A stretch of DNA of 64,000 bases from Annulohypoxylon bovei var. microspora (GCA_022836615.1 MU405236.1:62001-126000); one strand, 5' to 3'. Shown: positions 1 to 12,448, counted from the first letter of the stretch. The notes: a model not told the origin generated them from the letters alone. A program made the numbers and translations.

Positions 1-1876
1 TCCGGCAACAGGACTCTTTCACGTTGGCTTTTTACACAATGGCGCCGCGGGTGTAACAACCGACGATCTCGTCACGTACCACGACCTCAATACAGACGGG
101 ACACCCTTCATTGTGGCGGGCGGAAAGAATGACCCCATCGCAGTATTCGATGGATCAGTCATTCCTAGTGGTATCAACGGCAAACCCACCCTCCTTTATA
201 CATCTGTCTCCTATCTGCCAATTCAATGGACCATTGCGTATACCAGGGGAAGCGAAACACAATCTCTAGCAGTATCAACTGACGGTGGCCTCAACTTTAC
301 CAAGCTCGAACAAGGACCGGTCATCTCATCGCCTCCCTTCGCAGTCAACGTGACTGGATTCCGCGACCCCTTCGTTTTCCAGAACAGCCAACTCGACGCC
401 CAGCTTAGGAGCGCCCCGGGTACCTGGTACGTCGTCATCTCCGGAGGCGTCCACGGAGACGGACCTAGCCAATTCCTCTACCGCCAGCACGACGCGGACT
501 TCCAATACTGGGAGGAATTGGGCCAATGGTGGCACGAGCCGGCCAACACGACGTGGGGCAATGGCGACTGGGCCGGCCGGTGGGGATACAACTTCGAAGT
601 CTCCAACCTCTTCGGCTTAGACGAGCAAGGGTATAATGAAGAAGGCGAAATATTCACGACTTTGGGCGCGGAATGGTCGCTGGACCCTATCGTGCCGCAA
701 GTCTCGGATTTCCGCGAAAGTATGTTAAATCTCGAATCCCCTTTTCTCTTTCTGTCTGTCTTGGGAGTGGGAACTTCCTAATTGAGTTGGTTGGGAAGCT
801 ATTTCCCCCGAGATATGCTTCAAACTCCTAAACCCCTTTCCTCAAGAAGAAATCGCTGACTCCCTGTGTTAAAGTGCTCTGGGCCGCCGGAAACATCTCT
901 AAATGCAGCGGCAAAGTCAAGTTCACGCCCAACATGGCCGGAAAGCTCGACTGGGGGCACTCTGCTTACGCTGCCGCCGGAAAAATGCTACCCGCCAGCT
1001 CTCAAGCTTCGCAGAAGAGCGGCGCTCCTGATCGGTTCATCTCTTACGTATGGCTGACCGGAGACTACTACGGCACCCTCGATTTCCCGACGAACCAGCA
1101 GAATTGGACGGGTGCACTCTTGCTTCCGCGCGAGTTGAGCATTGGGAAGATTAGCAATGTCCTCGACAACAAACTTGCGCGCGAGACTGGGTCATGGCGG
1201 GTTGAGAGTAACCACGCCGGAGTGCTAGAGTTGGCGACCCTAAAGCAGGAGATCGCACGTGAAGCGCTCGCCGAGCTTACCAGTGGCAGTTCGTTTACCG
1301 AACCCGGCCGGACGTTGAGCTCACCAGGCGCCGCTACTTTCCAGACCGTCCCCTCAAGCAAATTCCACGTGATCTCCGCAACCCTTTCATTCCCTCAAGC
1401 AAGCCGAGGAAGCGACTTGAAGGCCGGTTTCCAGATCTTGTCGTCCGAGCACGAGAGCACGACCATCTACTACCAGTTCTCTAACGAAACTATCATGATC
1501 GACCGCACCAATACTAGCGCCGCGGTCCTCACCACCGATGGCATCGACTCTCGCAACGAGTATGGTCGATTACGTCTATTCGACATTCTCGACGGCGAGC
1601 ATAAAAAGGTCGAAACACTCAACTTGACTATTGTGGTGGACAACTCCGTCGTAGAGGTGCACGCCAATGGACGGTTTGCCATCGGCACCTGGGCTCGGTA
1701 AGTGCATTACTCTTTAACCCTTCTTCCCTAGCAGAAATACTAACTCGATATCCAGATCGTGGTATGATTCCTCGAGAGAAATCCGCTTTTTCCAGGATGG
1801 TAGTGGTGAAGTAACGTTCGGGGATGTGACGGTACACGAGGGGCTGTATGATGCTTGGCCGGATCGGACAAGTTAA
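1..1876 (+). CDS. GH32 fructosyltransferase/invertase-like enzyme, 5' partial
   Basis: Secreted-type glycoside hydrolase family 32 enzyme acting on sucrose or fructans. The start lies left of the window, so the signal peptide and the WMNDP nucleophile motif are not visible; reading begins in frame at base 2. Three exons are seen (to 719, 875-1697, 1756-1876); both introns are GT-AG and keep phase. The transition-state stabiliser motif FRDPFVF is at about 357-377. The acid/base glutamate is in NFEVSNLF (about 592-615) rather than the ECP motif of yeast invertases, which is the pattern I associate with Aspergillus fructosyltransferases. Downstream come the blocks SGAPDRFISYVWLTGD and NWTGALLLPREL and a C-terminal beta-sandwich ending VEVHANGRFAIGTW. 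Whether it transfers or hydrolyses fructosyl groups cannot be decided from sequence alone. Confidence 0.92.
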
Positions 1877-2634
1877 AGGGCGACATAATAGAAAAGGTCT
1901 ACTAGATCATCTCTAATAAGTAATCTTAAGTACCTACCTACCTAGGTTTTCTGTGATGGGAAACCTAGGAATACGAATAATGCATAATTCACCAAATCAT
2001 TCGCGCAGTTTCCTCGTCTGGAGTAGCTTCACCAAAGTTCAGGTTAAATCGGCAAGACCTTTATCCTATCCTGATAGAAAGATGTGATGACGGCAGGACT
2101 CTAGACTGCGACCTAGCTTTGCCGTGATAAGTCGAGCTTTATTTAACTTTCCATTGGCTCGGGATGGCAAGGTTTACCGGGATAGGAGCCAGCGGGAGGA
2201 TCAAGGTAGCCGAGATAATAAGAAACCAGAGTACATATGCGGACCAAACCAAGATGAATGCGCTGATATAAGCACGGAGTTAATGGTACCGGATATAAAG
2301 AAAAGGGGTTAAGAGCTTCAAGATGGACGAAGCTCGTAGACCTGCTGCATAGATGCCCAATCAGATGGCAGGAATATCCTTCTTTCGGTATAAGAAATGG
2401 CATGAGGATGAACCTGGTGGAACAGTCATATACAGCATTCACATATATATGAGGTATATGTAAGAAGTGGCCGAGCTAATCCTTCTAAACACATCGTGTC
2501 ACCGGAGTTCCGAAAAACAAGGCATTCGACGGGATCATATAGTGGCCTCAAAGCCAACAGAAGAAATCTGTCACCGGCTTCAAAACGCAGGAGCTTTGCA
2601 GTTCCACTTACCTTACGTCTCATCCCAATCGACA
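1877..2634. other. Intergenic, no gene seen
   Basis: Holds the 3' flank of the GH32 gene, a CCTAGG-centred motif at 1930-1947, and the presumed promoter of the next gene. Open frames reaching left from 2635 begin without ATG and are not accepted as coding. Confidence 0.6.
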
Positions 2635-3303
2635 ATGACGGTCTCAGAGATAGCTATCCTCCCCACCAGCACTCCCGGCGAGATACCCCAAGTACTCCGT
2701 GATTCAGGCAAAGCCGGAATCGCCTTCCAAGGAGAATGGTGCGCGACGAATGCGCCATGGTTGATACCAGACCGCGGAGCCGCCTTCTTTCAGCAGGTCG
2801 AGGACCCGGGCGTCATGCTAATCACCGCACATTGGGATTCGATCGACCAGCACCACGCGTGCCTTGCGACGCCCGAGAACCAAAAGTTCCTCGTAGATAT
2901 AGAGCCATACCTCAACACCGCGACGTTGAGGCCGGGCCATATTGAGGGAGTGCAGATGTTCCCCAAATCCGAGGACGAGGGCTTCGCACCCGCGTTGAGC
3001 GCACCGGTTCTCGTCGTGACGATATGGTCCGTCTCTCGGGAGAATAAGACCCAGTTCGAGGAGGCAATGGGTAGGGTCAAGGGCGTTTTAGATAGGTTTG
3101 CGATGCCCTATCGGCGTAGGGGTGGCTGGAAGATTGAGAAGGCCGAAGGCGAAGACATGGAGCAGTATTTCATCGTGGGCGGGTCGGACAGCGTCGAGAA
3201 GAGCGTGGCATTCGCCCAGGCAGAGGGTTATCATGGGTACAACCAGACATTATCTCCGTTGGCGTTGAATGTTGAAACCAAACATTACAAACGAATTGGT
3301 TGA
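2635..3303 (+). CDS. ABM-type dimeric alpha/beta barrel protein
   Basis: Single-exon gene of 222 residues. The start is the ATG at 2635 in a good context (gacaATGAC); the same frame is open further upstream but has no ATG there. The sequence shows two ferredoxin-like halves: one around FFQQVEDPGVMLITAHWDS (about residues 55-75) followed by a conserved H-x-CLATPEN stretch, and a second repeating the beta-alpha-beta pattern near VLVVTIWSV. This matches fungal antibiotic-biosynthesis-monooxygenase (ABM) or Dabb-like proteins, many of which have no known substrate. No signal peptide or membrane segment is visible, so it is probably cytosolic. A monooxygenase activity is not shown by the sequence; only the fold family is supported. 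Confidence 0.75.
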   Translation: MTVSEIAILPTSTPGEIPQVLRDSGKAGIAFQGEWCATNAPWLIPDRGAAFFQQVEDPGVMLITAHWDSIDQHHACLATPENQKFLVDIEPYLNTATLRPGHIEGVQMFPKSEDEGFAPALSAPVLVVTIWSVSRENKTQFEEAMGRVKGVLDRFAMPYRRRGGWKIEKAEGEDMEQYFIVGGSDSVEKSVAFAQAEGYHGYNQTLSPLALNVETKHYKRIG

Positions 3304-3821
3304 ATATTTAGCCTGGAAGGGGGGGATGCTATTACATAGTGCATAGTCGCAGGGTATCATTGAAAAAAGAAACCCGATCCTTCTTCAATTATGGATTCAT
3401 TGCCGAATTTACTTGAGCCAAGAAGAAAAATGCACAGCCTGTCAGCACCTTCAACACGGGTTTGTAGGAGGTGAGGTGCTGCGCCACGATCCGACTTCAC
3501 CAGACGCACCGATGCGGTGTCAAATCAGCCGATCGGGTAGCACGTCTCGCTCGCTGGCTCGTAAAGAGAAGCCATGATCATGCAGACCTGAGCCAATCAC
3601 GCCAGCGATAATTTCGGTGCCTTAAGTGATCGACAAGAAGCTCCGCCGTATTTTCCAAAGTCAAGGGTGCGTGTGTCGCGACACTCAACATCGCTTTCCA
3701 ATTGTATATATGCATTGCCCTCCTTTGGTCGGCGTGCTCCTCTCCAACTTTAGGCAACAATTATAATTCCCGAGTATAAGTCGAGCCTCGCCATACAGTC
3801 GCTAGAGTGAAATAGGTCAAG
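3304..3821. other. Intergenic, no gene seen
   Basis: Presumed 3' flank of the ABM-type gene and promoter of the gene at 3822. The short open frames here have no recognisable product. Confidence 0.6.
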
Positions 3822-4707
3822 ATGATTGAACGACCACCATCCGCAACCACCTCTCGAATCTCCATGACCGGTAGACGAGATTTTGGTATGAAGTTCATAG
3901 CACCTATTGATGACATCCCCCAGCAACAAAACATGGGAAATATCGAAACCATGGGAAATGCCGAGGAGCCTGCGCACGTGTATGTGCAGATGCCGCCGGC
4001 GGCACTAGAGCCAGAAGTAGCCTCTCGGGAAGCATTACCAGCGACGTACGAGCCTCCAACTTATTGGGATCGGTATCTCGAAGCCGGAGGCCTTAAGCAG
4101 GAGGATGAACCATACGAAGACGAACAATGCCACCCCTTCTGGATGGGATGGGTAGACATGTTCAGAGGGATGGGACTAATAATTGGCGGCGCTCTCAAAA
4201 TTCCCTTTGTTATCGGACACGGCGTAGCGAAGACATTCCATCACATACCGACTCTGTACCATGACGACACTGTCCGCAAGTGGCCCAATATCACGGGCTT
4301 TCCATCGGCATGCGCCGCGAGTTTTGTGGTGAGTCTCGACCCTTACCATTCAACTTTGACGATGAAAATCTAACATGTCTTACTTTAGGTCCTGTGGTTT
4401 GGTCTTATTGATGGCTTAACCGACTGGTTCGTGCTACCGTATAAGTGCGCAAGGAAGGGGGGTGTGAAGGGCTTCTTCAAGGGGTGCGCGAGGGGACTCG
4501 GCAGTATCCTGTTCAAGCCAGCTGCTGGTGAGTCTAAGAAATCCCCTACTTCCTACAGCTGGTATTGCGAGTATTATTCTAACAGCACTAGGCGTTATTG
4601 GCTTCGCCGCTCACCCTTTCTTTGGGATATACAAGGAAGCAGCGAAGTTCAAATTGGATATCAAACGTGAGCGAAAGCCTCGCAAAGAAGTGGCGTCGCT
4701 TATATGA
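3822..4707 (+). CDS. Small protein resembling the C-terminal segment of fungal sterol glucosyltransferases
   Basis: Three exons (3822-4328, 4389-4527, 4592-4707) join in phase to 253 residues; introns are 60 and 64 bases with gtgagt donors. The N-terminal 110 residues are charged and low in pattern. Then come a Trp/Gly-rich stretch (HPFWMGWVDMFRGMGLIIGG) and a Gly-rich amphipathic segment across exons 2 and 3 (LWFGLIDGLTDWFVLPY, then GVKGFFKGCARGLGSILFKP, then GFAAHPFFGIYKEA). That arrangement is what I recall from the region after the catalytic domain of fungal GT1 sterol glucosyltransferase-like proteins and from VPS13/ATG2-like C-termini, which bind membranes. No glycosyltransferase domain is present, so this would be a stand-alone membrane-association module. 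The function is unknown. Confidence 0.7.
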
Positions 4708-5789
4708 TGTTAGATCGAACTTGACCTCTGCTACTGAGTCTGACCATCATTTTCATTCATCCTTCATCTCTAAAAATGGCGTTGGATGAGATTTATTGAA
4801 GAGACCGTGCCGACCCCTCACCCTCACTATAATTGGAGACAAGATGGGCTGTCGCCATCAAGCTCCAATATTCGTATGTTGACACCAGCGGTTGCCGACC
4901 GAAATGATCTAATACGAGGAAGATGAATTGTTATGAGCCAGAGTGAGAGCGTGTCGGGGTTGCGAATGGGGTGAGATGTTCCTCGGTATTGGGCTGGCGA
5001 GTTTTTATTTGGGCAAGTCTGGTGGCCCCTGAGGCTAGACTTGCCCTGTTTCCTTGCCAAACATTACACCGGCATGAATGTTAGATTGACGGATGAATCA
5101 TCTAACTATAACGGCGTCATTCTTTAGCCGCGTGTAAAGTTGTCTTCGGATGAAGAAGACAAGCGTTGAGATTCTAGCGTAGCATTCGATCATGATTGAG
5201 ATACCCAAAATGACTTTCCTTCAATTAAGGCTCCTTCTGCCCTTAGCTTCTTATTTCTTAGGTGAACTTAGGTAGCTACTGCGCCTTTACAGTGAGATTG
5301 AGTAGATAGTTTTGTGTTTGTGGTAACTGAAAATGTTGTTATGAAGGCTTTGGTCCCTTGAGAAAAGTATCGAGGCGATAAACTAGAAAATGCGGGGTGC
5401 TGTCCAGTCTCGATGTTAAGGAAAGCCTACGAGAGAAATCTATCCACCCTTCAGAATATAAGATATTTAGGTAGGTACCTAGGTAAGCTTCATTGTATAA
5501 GTTACCTAGGTAGTCTCATGCGAGACAGTAGGCTTGACTTAAAGAGAGGTAATTATCCAGTGCCGATATATAGGTGAAATATAATCAGTTGCTATCTCCG
5601 AATGTTACCACGAAGGCGATGGATGACGCAATCTCGGCAAAGTATTGCTCAATTCTCCAACTCGATCGTAGCTCTAACCCTTAAAATATCGAAAGACATT
5701 CCAGAATGGTGGCGTAACTTAGGAATCATCAAAAAGAAAAGTTGATACATAAACTTCTAGGAGAATCTTAATAAATATTCGAGGAAACA
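4708..5789. other. Intergenic, no gene seen
   Basis: About 1.1 kb. Contains two CCTAGG-centred motifs (5468-5485 and 5502-5513) and an AT-rich leader before the dioxygenase start. No convincing coding sequence on either strand. Confidence 0.6.
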
Positions 5790-7256
5790 ATGTCGACAAC
5801 CGTCACTTTCGTTACCCCAGCGGCGACGGCTCCTCCGGGGCAACCCGACATATCATATGCTCCGGACCGCGACAAGTGGCAAGCCCGAGCGGCTCGGAGA
5901 CTCAAAGAGGGAAAACTGCCCACCACTCTCCCGAATGGGTTTCCGGCGCAATTAACTGGCGACCTGGTCTGGGAAGGCGACAGCGTAGCAGATACGTACG
6001 ACTGGACATACGTCCTCAGTGCTGATCAATTGAACGAGATAGACCGAGCTGTAGAACATTTTAAAGGTAGGAAATTGGCGATTGCAGATCCTTGGGCCTT
6101 AAATTCTAATCAATAAATATGTAGGCTTAGGTTTATCACTGGGCCATCTCACTGCGGAGACATTTCCGCTCCCGAACCTCCACGGAGAGCTGCGCCGTCT
6201 GTCGGCGGAATTGCACAGTGGGCACGGGTTCTTCGTGATTCGCGGCCTTCGTGTCAGCGACCACTCCCGCGAGGAGAGCATCATCATATACGCGGGAATT
6301 TCCGCGCACATCGCAGCCCAGCGCGGCCGACAGGACCATAAGTTCAACGGTCAGGAGGCCGATGTGGTTCTCAGTCACATCAAAGATTTGACCTGGTCGC
6401 AAAACAACGGTGTCATCGGCAGTCCTGCCTACACTACCGACAAGCAGGTCTTCCACACGGATTCGGGCGATATCGTGTCGTTGTTTGCGCTCGAGACGTC
6501 GGCGGCCGGTGGAGCTAGTAAATTGGCTAGTACTTGGCGCGTGTACAATGAAATCGCCGCCACCCGTCCGGATCTCATTCATACCCTTTCCCAAAGCTGG
6601 GATATGGAAGTGTGAGTAGTCCCTAACAGCATATCCTCGCATAGCACTGCATGCTTCGGGGAGAGCAGCAATGCAGTAGTCGAGCTAATCAGTCCAACTT
6701 GCTAGCTTTGAAAAGGCCGACAAGCAGTGGAAGGAAAGACCACTATTATATCACTTTCCAGCGACGGATTCTGCCCCTGAGAGAGTGGCCCTACAATACG
6801 GTCGGCGTTACTTTGTTGGTTTTGGAGCCCTCCCGAGGAGTCCTAATATTCCTCCTATCACTGAGGCTCAGGCTGAGGCTCTTGATACGCTGCATTTCCT
6901 GGGCGAGAAGTACTGCGTAAATACCGACTTCCAAAAAGGGGATATCCAATACATAAACAACCTTGCCATTTTCCATGCAAGAGACGGATTTACTGATACG
7001 CCAGAACAACGGTAAGTCCAGTTTCGTGATCTTATATGTTAGGGGTGGTTCTAAGCTGTGTGTATGGCTGACGAATTGATTCAATGGAAATAGTCGTCAT
7101 CTTCTGCGCCTATGGCTGCGTGACCCGGAGAATGCGTGGCCGACACCAAAGGTCTTAGACTATCGCTGGGCGCAACTTTACAAGGATGTCACGCCGGAAG
7201 GCCAAGTCCTTCCACTTGAGCCGTTTATTCGAAGTGCTGGAAATAAGGGGAGATGA
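5790..7256 (+). CDS. TauD/TfdA-family 2-oxoglutarate/Fe(II) dioxygenase
   Basis: Four exons (5790-6066, 6125-6611, 6706-7011, 7094-7256) join in phase to 410 residues. The start is ATG in a good context (gaaacaATGTC). The iron-binding facial triad is visible: HTDSGD (H203 and D205) and the distal histidine in AIFHARDGF (H345), followed by the 2-oxoglutarate-binding arginine region RRHLLRLWLRD in the last exon. The N-terminal part (DWTYVLSADQLNEIDRAV, then HSGHGFFVIRGL) is typical of fungal TauD-like proteins. No signal peptide is seen, so it is likely cytosolic. Bacterial relatives oxidise taurine or 2,4-D, but fungal members vary widely and the substrate cannot be assigned. The first acceptor could also be used six bases downstream, dropping two residues. 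Confidence 0.9.
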
Positions 7257-7413
7257 GATGGCCCCTTACCATTGTTCTATATCTATATCAATGCTTCCAA
7301 AGACTACAATAGTCATTATCGCTAGATGCTGAAATGGGTGTCTTACACCGAGTGGGAATCCCTACCCTCGTACCTAACGCCTGTAAACCTACCTAAGAGA
7401 TAGTCGCCAATGT

Positions 7414-8885
7414 TTAATCAAGAAGAATCTCGTAGTTGTCTTGTGCGACTCGAACAGGCTCGTTTCCGGCCCCGTATTTCCGTCGAACCAATTCGAAGAT
7501 AATCAACCCGGCACTAGTGCTTGGTACTTGTCGAACTATGGCGAGAAATTGTTAGTAACCTATGATTTGCATTATGATGATTTGAAGCTCTGAGCATAAG
7601 CATGAGCATGTGCGAGAGCTAGGAGATACTCACTAGTGTTCCACCAGAAGCCGCGATATAGCCATCGTGTCAAACCTCTGCCTTCCGAATTCGCCTCTGC
7701 GACACACTGGGCCCAAGTCTCTTGGTATGCATGATAATAAGCCCGAAGCATGCGCCACCTACGTCTTGGCTTATCAGGATTTGCAGCCTCCGAGTCTCTC
7801 ATCTTAGCTGCCTTAGTGTCCAGGTCTTCTAGGTGATCCCAATGCTCAACTTGAATATGAGTCAAAGGATGAAGCAGTATTTGTTGAGCAAACGAAGCTG
7901 TGATGCCGGCGAGTAGCAAGAACATAGGTTCAATCGCGTAATGGGGCCGTATCATAACTGGGCGGTTGGTATCTTCCTTAGCATTATCGGTTAGATGGTG
8001 CGGTTTAGGTGGCCTCTTTTGAGCCAGCACGTCGACGACATCCGGCTTCAGATCGCCATAATACCACGTGATGAATCGGTAGAAGGACTGGGCCTTGACG
8101 TACTCGAAAGTGCTGAAGAAAATAGCACATCCGAAGCTATCCTTCATAAGCGATAATCCCCACCCTGCGAAAACTCCTCGCAATCCTATATCCCTCAGCT
8201 TTTCTGCCGAGAACGACCACATGCTCCTCGGCCTTCCATCGACATTGCCAGAAATGAGATCACGATGGTCGTATCTCGCCTGGATGGCATCAAGTGGGGC
8301 CGCAACAACGCTTTGGATGCTTCCGGCTAAGAAACCTGCGGTGAAAGTGTGGATGGGATCTGGCGGAGGAAATATTCTTTTCGGTGCTCTTGAAGTTTCT
8401 TCGTGCAGCTGGGCCAATATTTGTAGATAGCTAGTGTACAACACAGCACCAACTCCGACATTGGCCATTAACGGCGGAAGAATTTGCTGAGGTATGATAC
8501 TCCATCCGTGCTGCTGAATGACCGATGCGAGCAATCCAGGGGTGGTACCCCGCGCCCACATCCATGCCTGTCTAACGGTGAGACCTAGCTTCGAAGCCGC
8601 CGGATCGTTGGCAGCAGCTCGCGCAAGTGATTCAGTCCGCGTCTGGTGCACGCTCCGGGCATACGCGAGATAGTCTACCCGAGTCCGGAAGAAAGCCTTG
8701 ACGGGAGCCCTGAAGTAAAAAGCGATAGCCTGGGCGCTCAAGGCACGGACACCGGCAGCTGACGCGGCGGTTGCGGCATTTTTACGCGACGGATTATCTA
8801 GACTGCCTTCTGGTGGTATTACGGGGAGGATACCGGTATATAAATCCCGAGGGAAGCCATTAGTATCATCGCGCCCTGGAGGCAT
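7414..8885 (-). CDS. Divergent mitochondrial carrier (SLC25-like)
   Basis: Two exons on the minus strand (7634-8885 and 7414-7535) give 457 residues. The only in-frame ATG near the 5' end is at 8885. The intron (7536-7633) has a gtgagt donor, a ttactaac branch site and a catag acceptor; without it the frame stops early at 7572, while splicing restores a carrier-like end (STSAGLIIFELVRRKYG). A degenerate carrier signature PLDAIQARYD and about six hydrophobic helices (such as FTAGFLAGSIQSVVAAPLDA and FLLLAGITASFAQQILLHPL) support an inner-membrane transporter. The N-terminal 90 residues are polar and unusual for the family. Substrate unknown. The gene converges on the upstream dioxygenase gene. 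Confidence 0.85.
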
Positions 8886-9813
8886 TGTCCTCACGAGTCA
8901 TCTTGATATTGAGGCTGAGGTAGGAATGGAAGACTGTCTGGGCAAGTTTGAAGATCGTAACAAGTTTAGCGGAATTTGTCGCGAAAAGCTCGGAGACATT
9001 TTAGATGAATATGTGGATCCCCGATCTGAGGGTTTCCGCAGCAACGCTTGGACCACCTGCGGTGGCAAGCGTTGGCTGCTGAGATAACCTCAGATCGCGC
9101 GCAAATCTAGGTTAGCTTTAGAACTTAGATTAATCAACAATTGATCACACGAGTTTACCCTTACCAGTACAGAATAACGTCTATTACACATAGACGATAT
9201 TCCGTACGATTAGGAGGCTCGGACGCACAAATATTGGACTTACAGATATTCTAATAGACGAGTTCATATTACATATTGGATCTTATGAATAAAAAGAAAA
9301 TAAGCTGCCAAGAATTCTTACATAATTATTTAGAAGCTAGGTACCCGAGTACATAGTCACACAACATAAAGTACTACTCAAGGCCTAGATTAATGACACA
9401 TCCATAGAATGAGTAGGTATATAGATACCAGTCACTTAGGTGTTAACATGCATCGATCATGCATATAGAATCACACTGACAGTGGACTCTATAGCTACAC
9501 AGAGTGCTGAAAGGTCGTATATTATACCTAAGTGGGTACCGATATCCCAAAAAGGTCCAAAAAGGCACCTAAGGTTCAGTACACTCATGCCAGATGACGT
9601 CAGCACGTGGTGCAAAAAAAAGTCACAAAGCATCTCGAAAGTGAATGTACTTTGTACTTTTTTGATAAACAACAGACTCTAGACTTCGTGCAATTGTCGA
9701 AATGCATCAACTTCATACACGCCGACACAGATAAATCCATTTCCTTTTGTTCATATTTCCTTACTTCCGAATGTCCCGTCAGGTTTGTTCACCGTTTATC
9801 ATCATCATCCATT
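8886..9813. other. Divergent intergenic promoter region
   Basis: Lies between the minus-strand carrier and the plus-strand PXB-domain gene, so it should hold both promoters. AT-rich from about 9100 to 9450. A frame open into 9814 from 9607 has no ATG and was not used as coding. Confidence 0.6.
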
Positions 9814-11918
9814 ATGTCTTCTACCGCCTTATCTCCCCAGCAGTTGGGAGCTTTACTCGACATTCTCGTCCACCATGAAACTTATTCAGAAGTAAAGACC
9901 TTCAAGCACCCTGAAGCTATTGAGCGATATGGGTATCCATTTGATACCTCCGTACAGAAAGAAAACGATGGTGAATGTGGACGATCACTATCTCCGCTTT
10001 TACAACTTCTCTTTACCAGATTAGTTCTTCCTATTCCAGGAGTCCGGGACCTGCCATCCAAATTCTGGGCCACCAAGTTCAGAAGTATTATGAAACGGTT
10101 TGGTGAGGCAAACCTGTCTGACAGCTACGACAAAGGAACGTTGGGAAGTAGGAAGAGACTCGCTTCAGCCGCGTCAGTCATCCATGAATCCGTCACTAGA
10201 GGCCTATTAAGTGGTATACCCAACAATGAGCTACCGAATCTTTATGGGACGTACGACCTACACACAGCAGAGGATCTTTCTAGAGCCTGGAACGACATGG
10301 TCCAACATCTAGTCTATGGAGATCTACTTGGCGAGCTTTTTGACCATCTCACCAAGACCCCAAACCTTGAAGATCACTCGCCCGCAGTCAACGCCGCAAT
10401 TGATTTCGCAATTATCTATGTAGCCACATTCCTCCATCACCTCTTTGTCCTATCGGCCGAGGGCCCCTATCTACTGAAGTTGGTCGATAATGTCCACGGC
10501 CTGGTCCCGTACACAGTAGTTGTACAGACACTACGTCTCGGAAATGCCGGGACCATGATCAATGCCATGGTCCGATTATTCCTAGCAAAGGTTAGTGTTG
10601 GTGCATTATCTAACTGGCTTGGGTTCACACAGAACGCGTCAGATGGCATGAATCTAATGCAAAGGTGCGTATATACAAAGCCAATCTTGATGAAGAGGGC
10701 TAACATGGTTTCAATAGGATAATATCTCTTGTGTTAGAATGGGATGCCGGCGACTTTCGCAAAGCCATCGACGGTATTAGACGAAATAAAGAAGGACCAA
10801 GTGAATCACACCTGAACGTGATTGACGAACATCTTCAAGCATCTAGAGAACAACATGAAGCAACCCGTGAATTGAGCCAAAACGACAACAAGTCTATTAT
10901 TATCGCCATCTTAGAGACCAGAGACAAGGGCTTAACAGAATCTCTGACCGAAACGCATCATACCCAGTGTTTGGAGTATTATTCCGCTCAGCTTGCCATA
11001 CGTGATAGAGAGAAGATTGGGCAGGCTTTATGTCGTCAGAACCCGGATCTAACAACAACCATGGTGCGAGATGGAGTATCAGTGTTCGAACCCATGATCC
11101 GAGCTATCCACAAGAACGTAGATATACGAAAACATGTCCTCTCCGTCGAAAGCTTCTTGACAGACTTGATAGCGACAAGTAAGCCGAAGAAGCAAGACGG
11201 TGGAAAAAAGGAGAAGGACACTGTACCACCCTCCGTAGAAGACTATGTCGCTCTACTAAAGCGAAACCGTCCACTAGCCTACGACTATCTACACGAGTTC
11301 GCAAAGGGGTGTCCAGAATTACGAAAGACGTGGCTTGACTGGGCCAAAAACAGCCTCAAATTCTTCAGACAGCCAACAGAGACGGACAACGGTAGCACGC
11401 ATACAAAGAGTCAGGAACCATGCTCATTTGGTACCAAAGAAATGGACAAGTCTCTGCAAGATCTTTTTGATGGACTTCCAGGAGACAAGCAGGACAGTGT
11501 CAAAGCTGCTATCGATGCTCATGCTGGATATCTCTCCACACTGGAGAGTATGTCCTGGGCACGAGTGCAGAGTATTATCGACGGTGTTGATAATCAAGAG
11601 AAGAAGGTGACAAGCGGTAACATGAGCGGGCCAGGTGTTTACATAACACGTTGGCACTGCCTGCTGGATGAAACCATCGTCACACCAAACACCCCAAGAG
11701 GCCCACCAAGAAAAGGAAAGGATGTGAAAGGTGTTAAGGCCCTCGGGAAGACGGAAGCTATCGCCAAGTCAGACAGTTGGGACCCAAAGGCTCTTAGTGC
11801 ACAAGAGGAGCAGGCGCGCCCCGACCCCCCTGACGTCTCAATAGTGATTGATACCCTTGCGCCACAATTCAAGAATCTTATCGCCGATATTGCCTGCAAA
11901 GGCCTTCCCCTGAAATAG
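9814..11918 (+). CDS. PXB/DUF3818 (PX-associated) domain protein lacking a PX domain
   Basis: Two exons (9814-10664, 10718-11918; 53-base intron with a gctaac branch) give 683 residues. The first 130 residues show the pattern of the fungal PX-associated PXB domain (LSPQQLGALLDILVHHETY, then a YGYPF motif and SPLLQLLFTRLVLPIPGV). A long helical region follows (hydrophobic around IDFAIIYVATFLHHLFVLSA, then LVLEWDAGDFRKAI) matching the DUF3818 part of relatives of yeast YPR097W. Those relatives are usually longer and carry a phosphoinositide-binding PX domain; I see none in this protein. The C-terminal third is polar with a KPKKQDGGKKEKD stretch. Likely a peripheral membrane or trafficking protein; no enzymatic role is indicated. 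It may be a shortened paralogue. Confidence 0.8.
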
Positions 11919-12448
11919 GCGGTGTATGGTCCAGCATGCCTAGTCATTTTTAAGGACATCGACGATTCTTTCTACTGTGTGAGCTTATGCTATTATTATG
12001 CATGGCGCTGGAGTTTGCATGTATTCAGTAGTGAACTGAACGGTGTTGGTTTAAGGCATTGCATGAGCTTTCTCAAGGTGGCACTGGAGTCAGGGGATTA
12101 TTGAAGTCTGTAAGCATATTTTTGGAAGGATCAAATTATTTCGCATGCAAAGATTCTTTATAACCTTTCGTGAACAACAGTGAAGCAATGAATTCGTCGT
12201 GTATTAATACATGAAATAGCAAAACATAACCATGATAAAGCAGACACCCAATGAACCATTACTTCCCATCCATACCACTATTGCTCCTCCATGATTTCAA
12301 TCTGACATCTCATACTGTGTTTTAATAAGTGTGTTAACCCCGTGAGAGCTTGCGTAATAGCGGACTAGGAGGTGATCATGATTAACCCTGTGAGTGTAAG
12401 TTAGCCAAAGCCCAACCAAAAAATATTGATTCTTAAGAGACCCTACCT
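11919..12448. other. Convergent intergenic region, no gene seen
   Basis: 3' flanks of the PXB-domain gene and of the secreted repeat protein. No coding sequence or structured RNA recognised. Confidence 0.6.

Noticed and set aside
7572..7633. Carrier protein ending in a run of Ala-His residues
   Set aside because: This end comes from reading into an intron; splicing gives a normal mitochondrial-carrier end at 7414.
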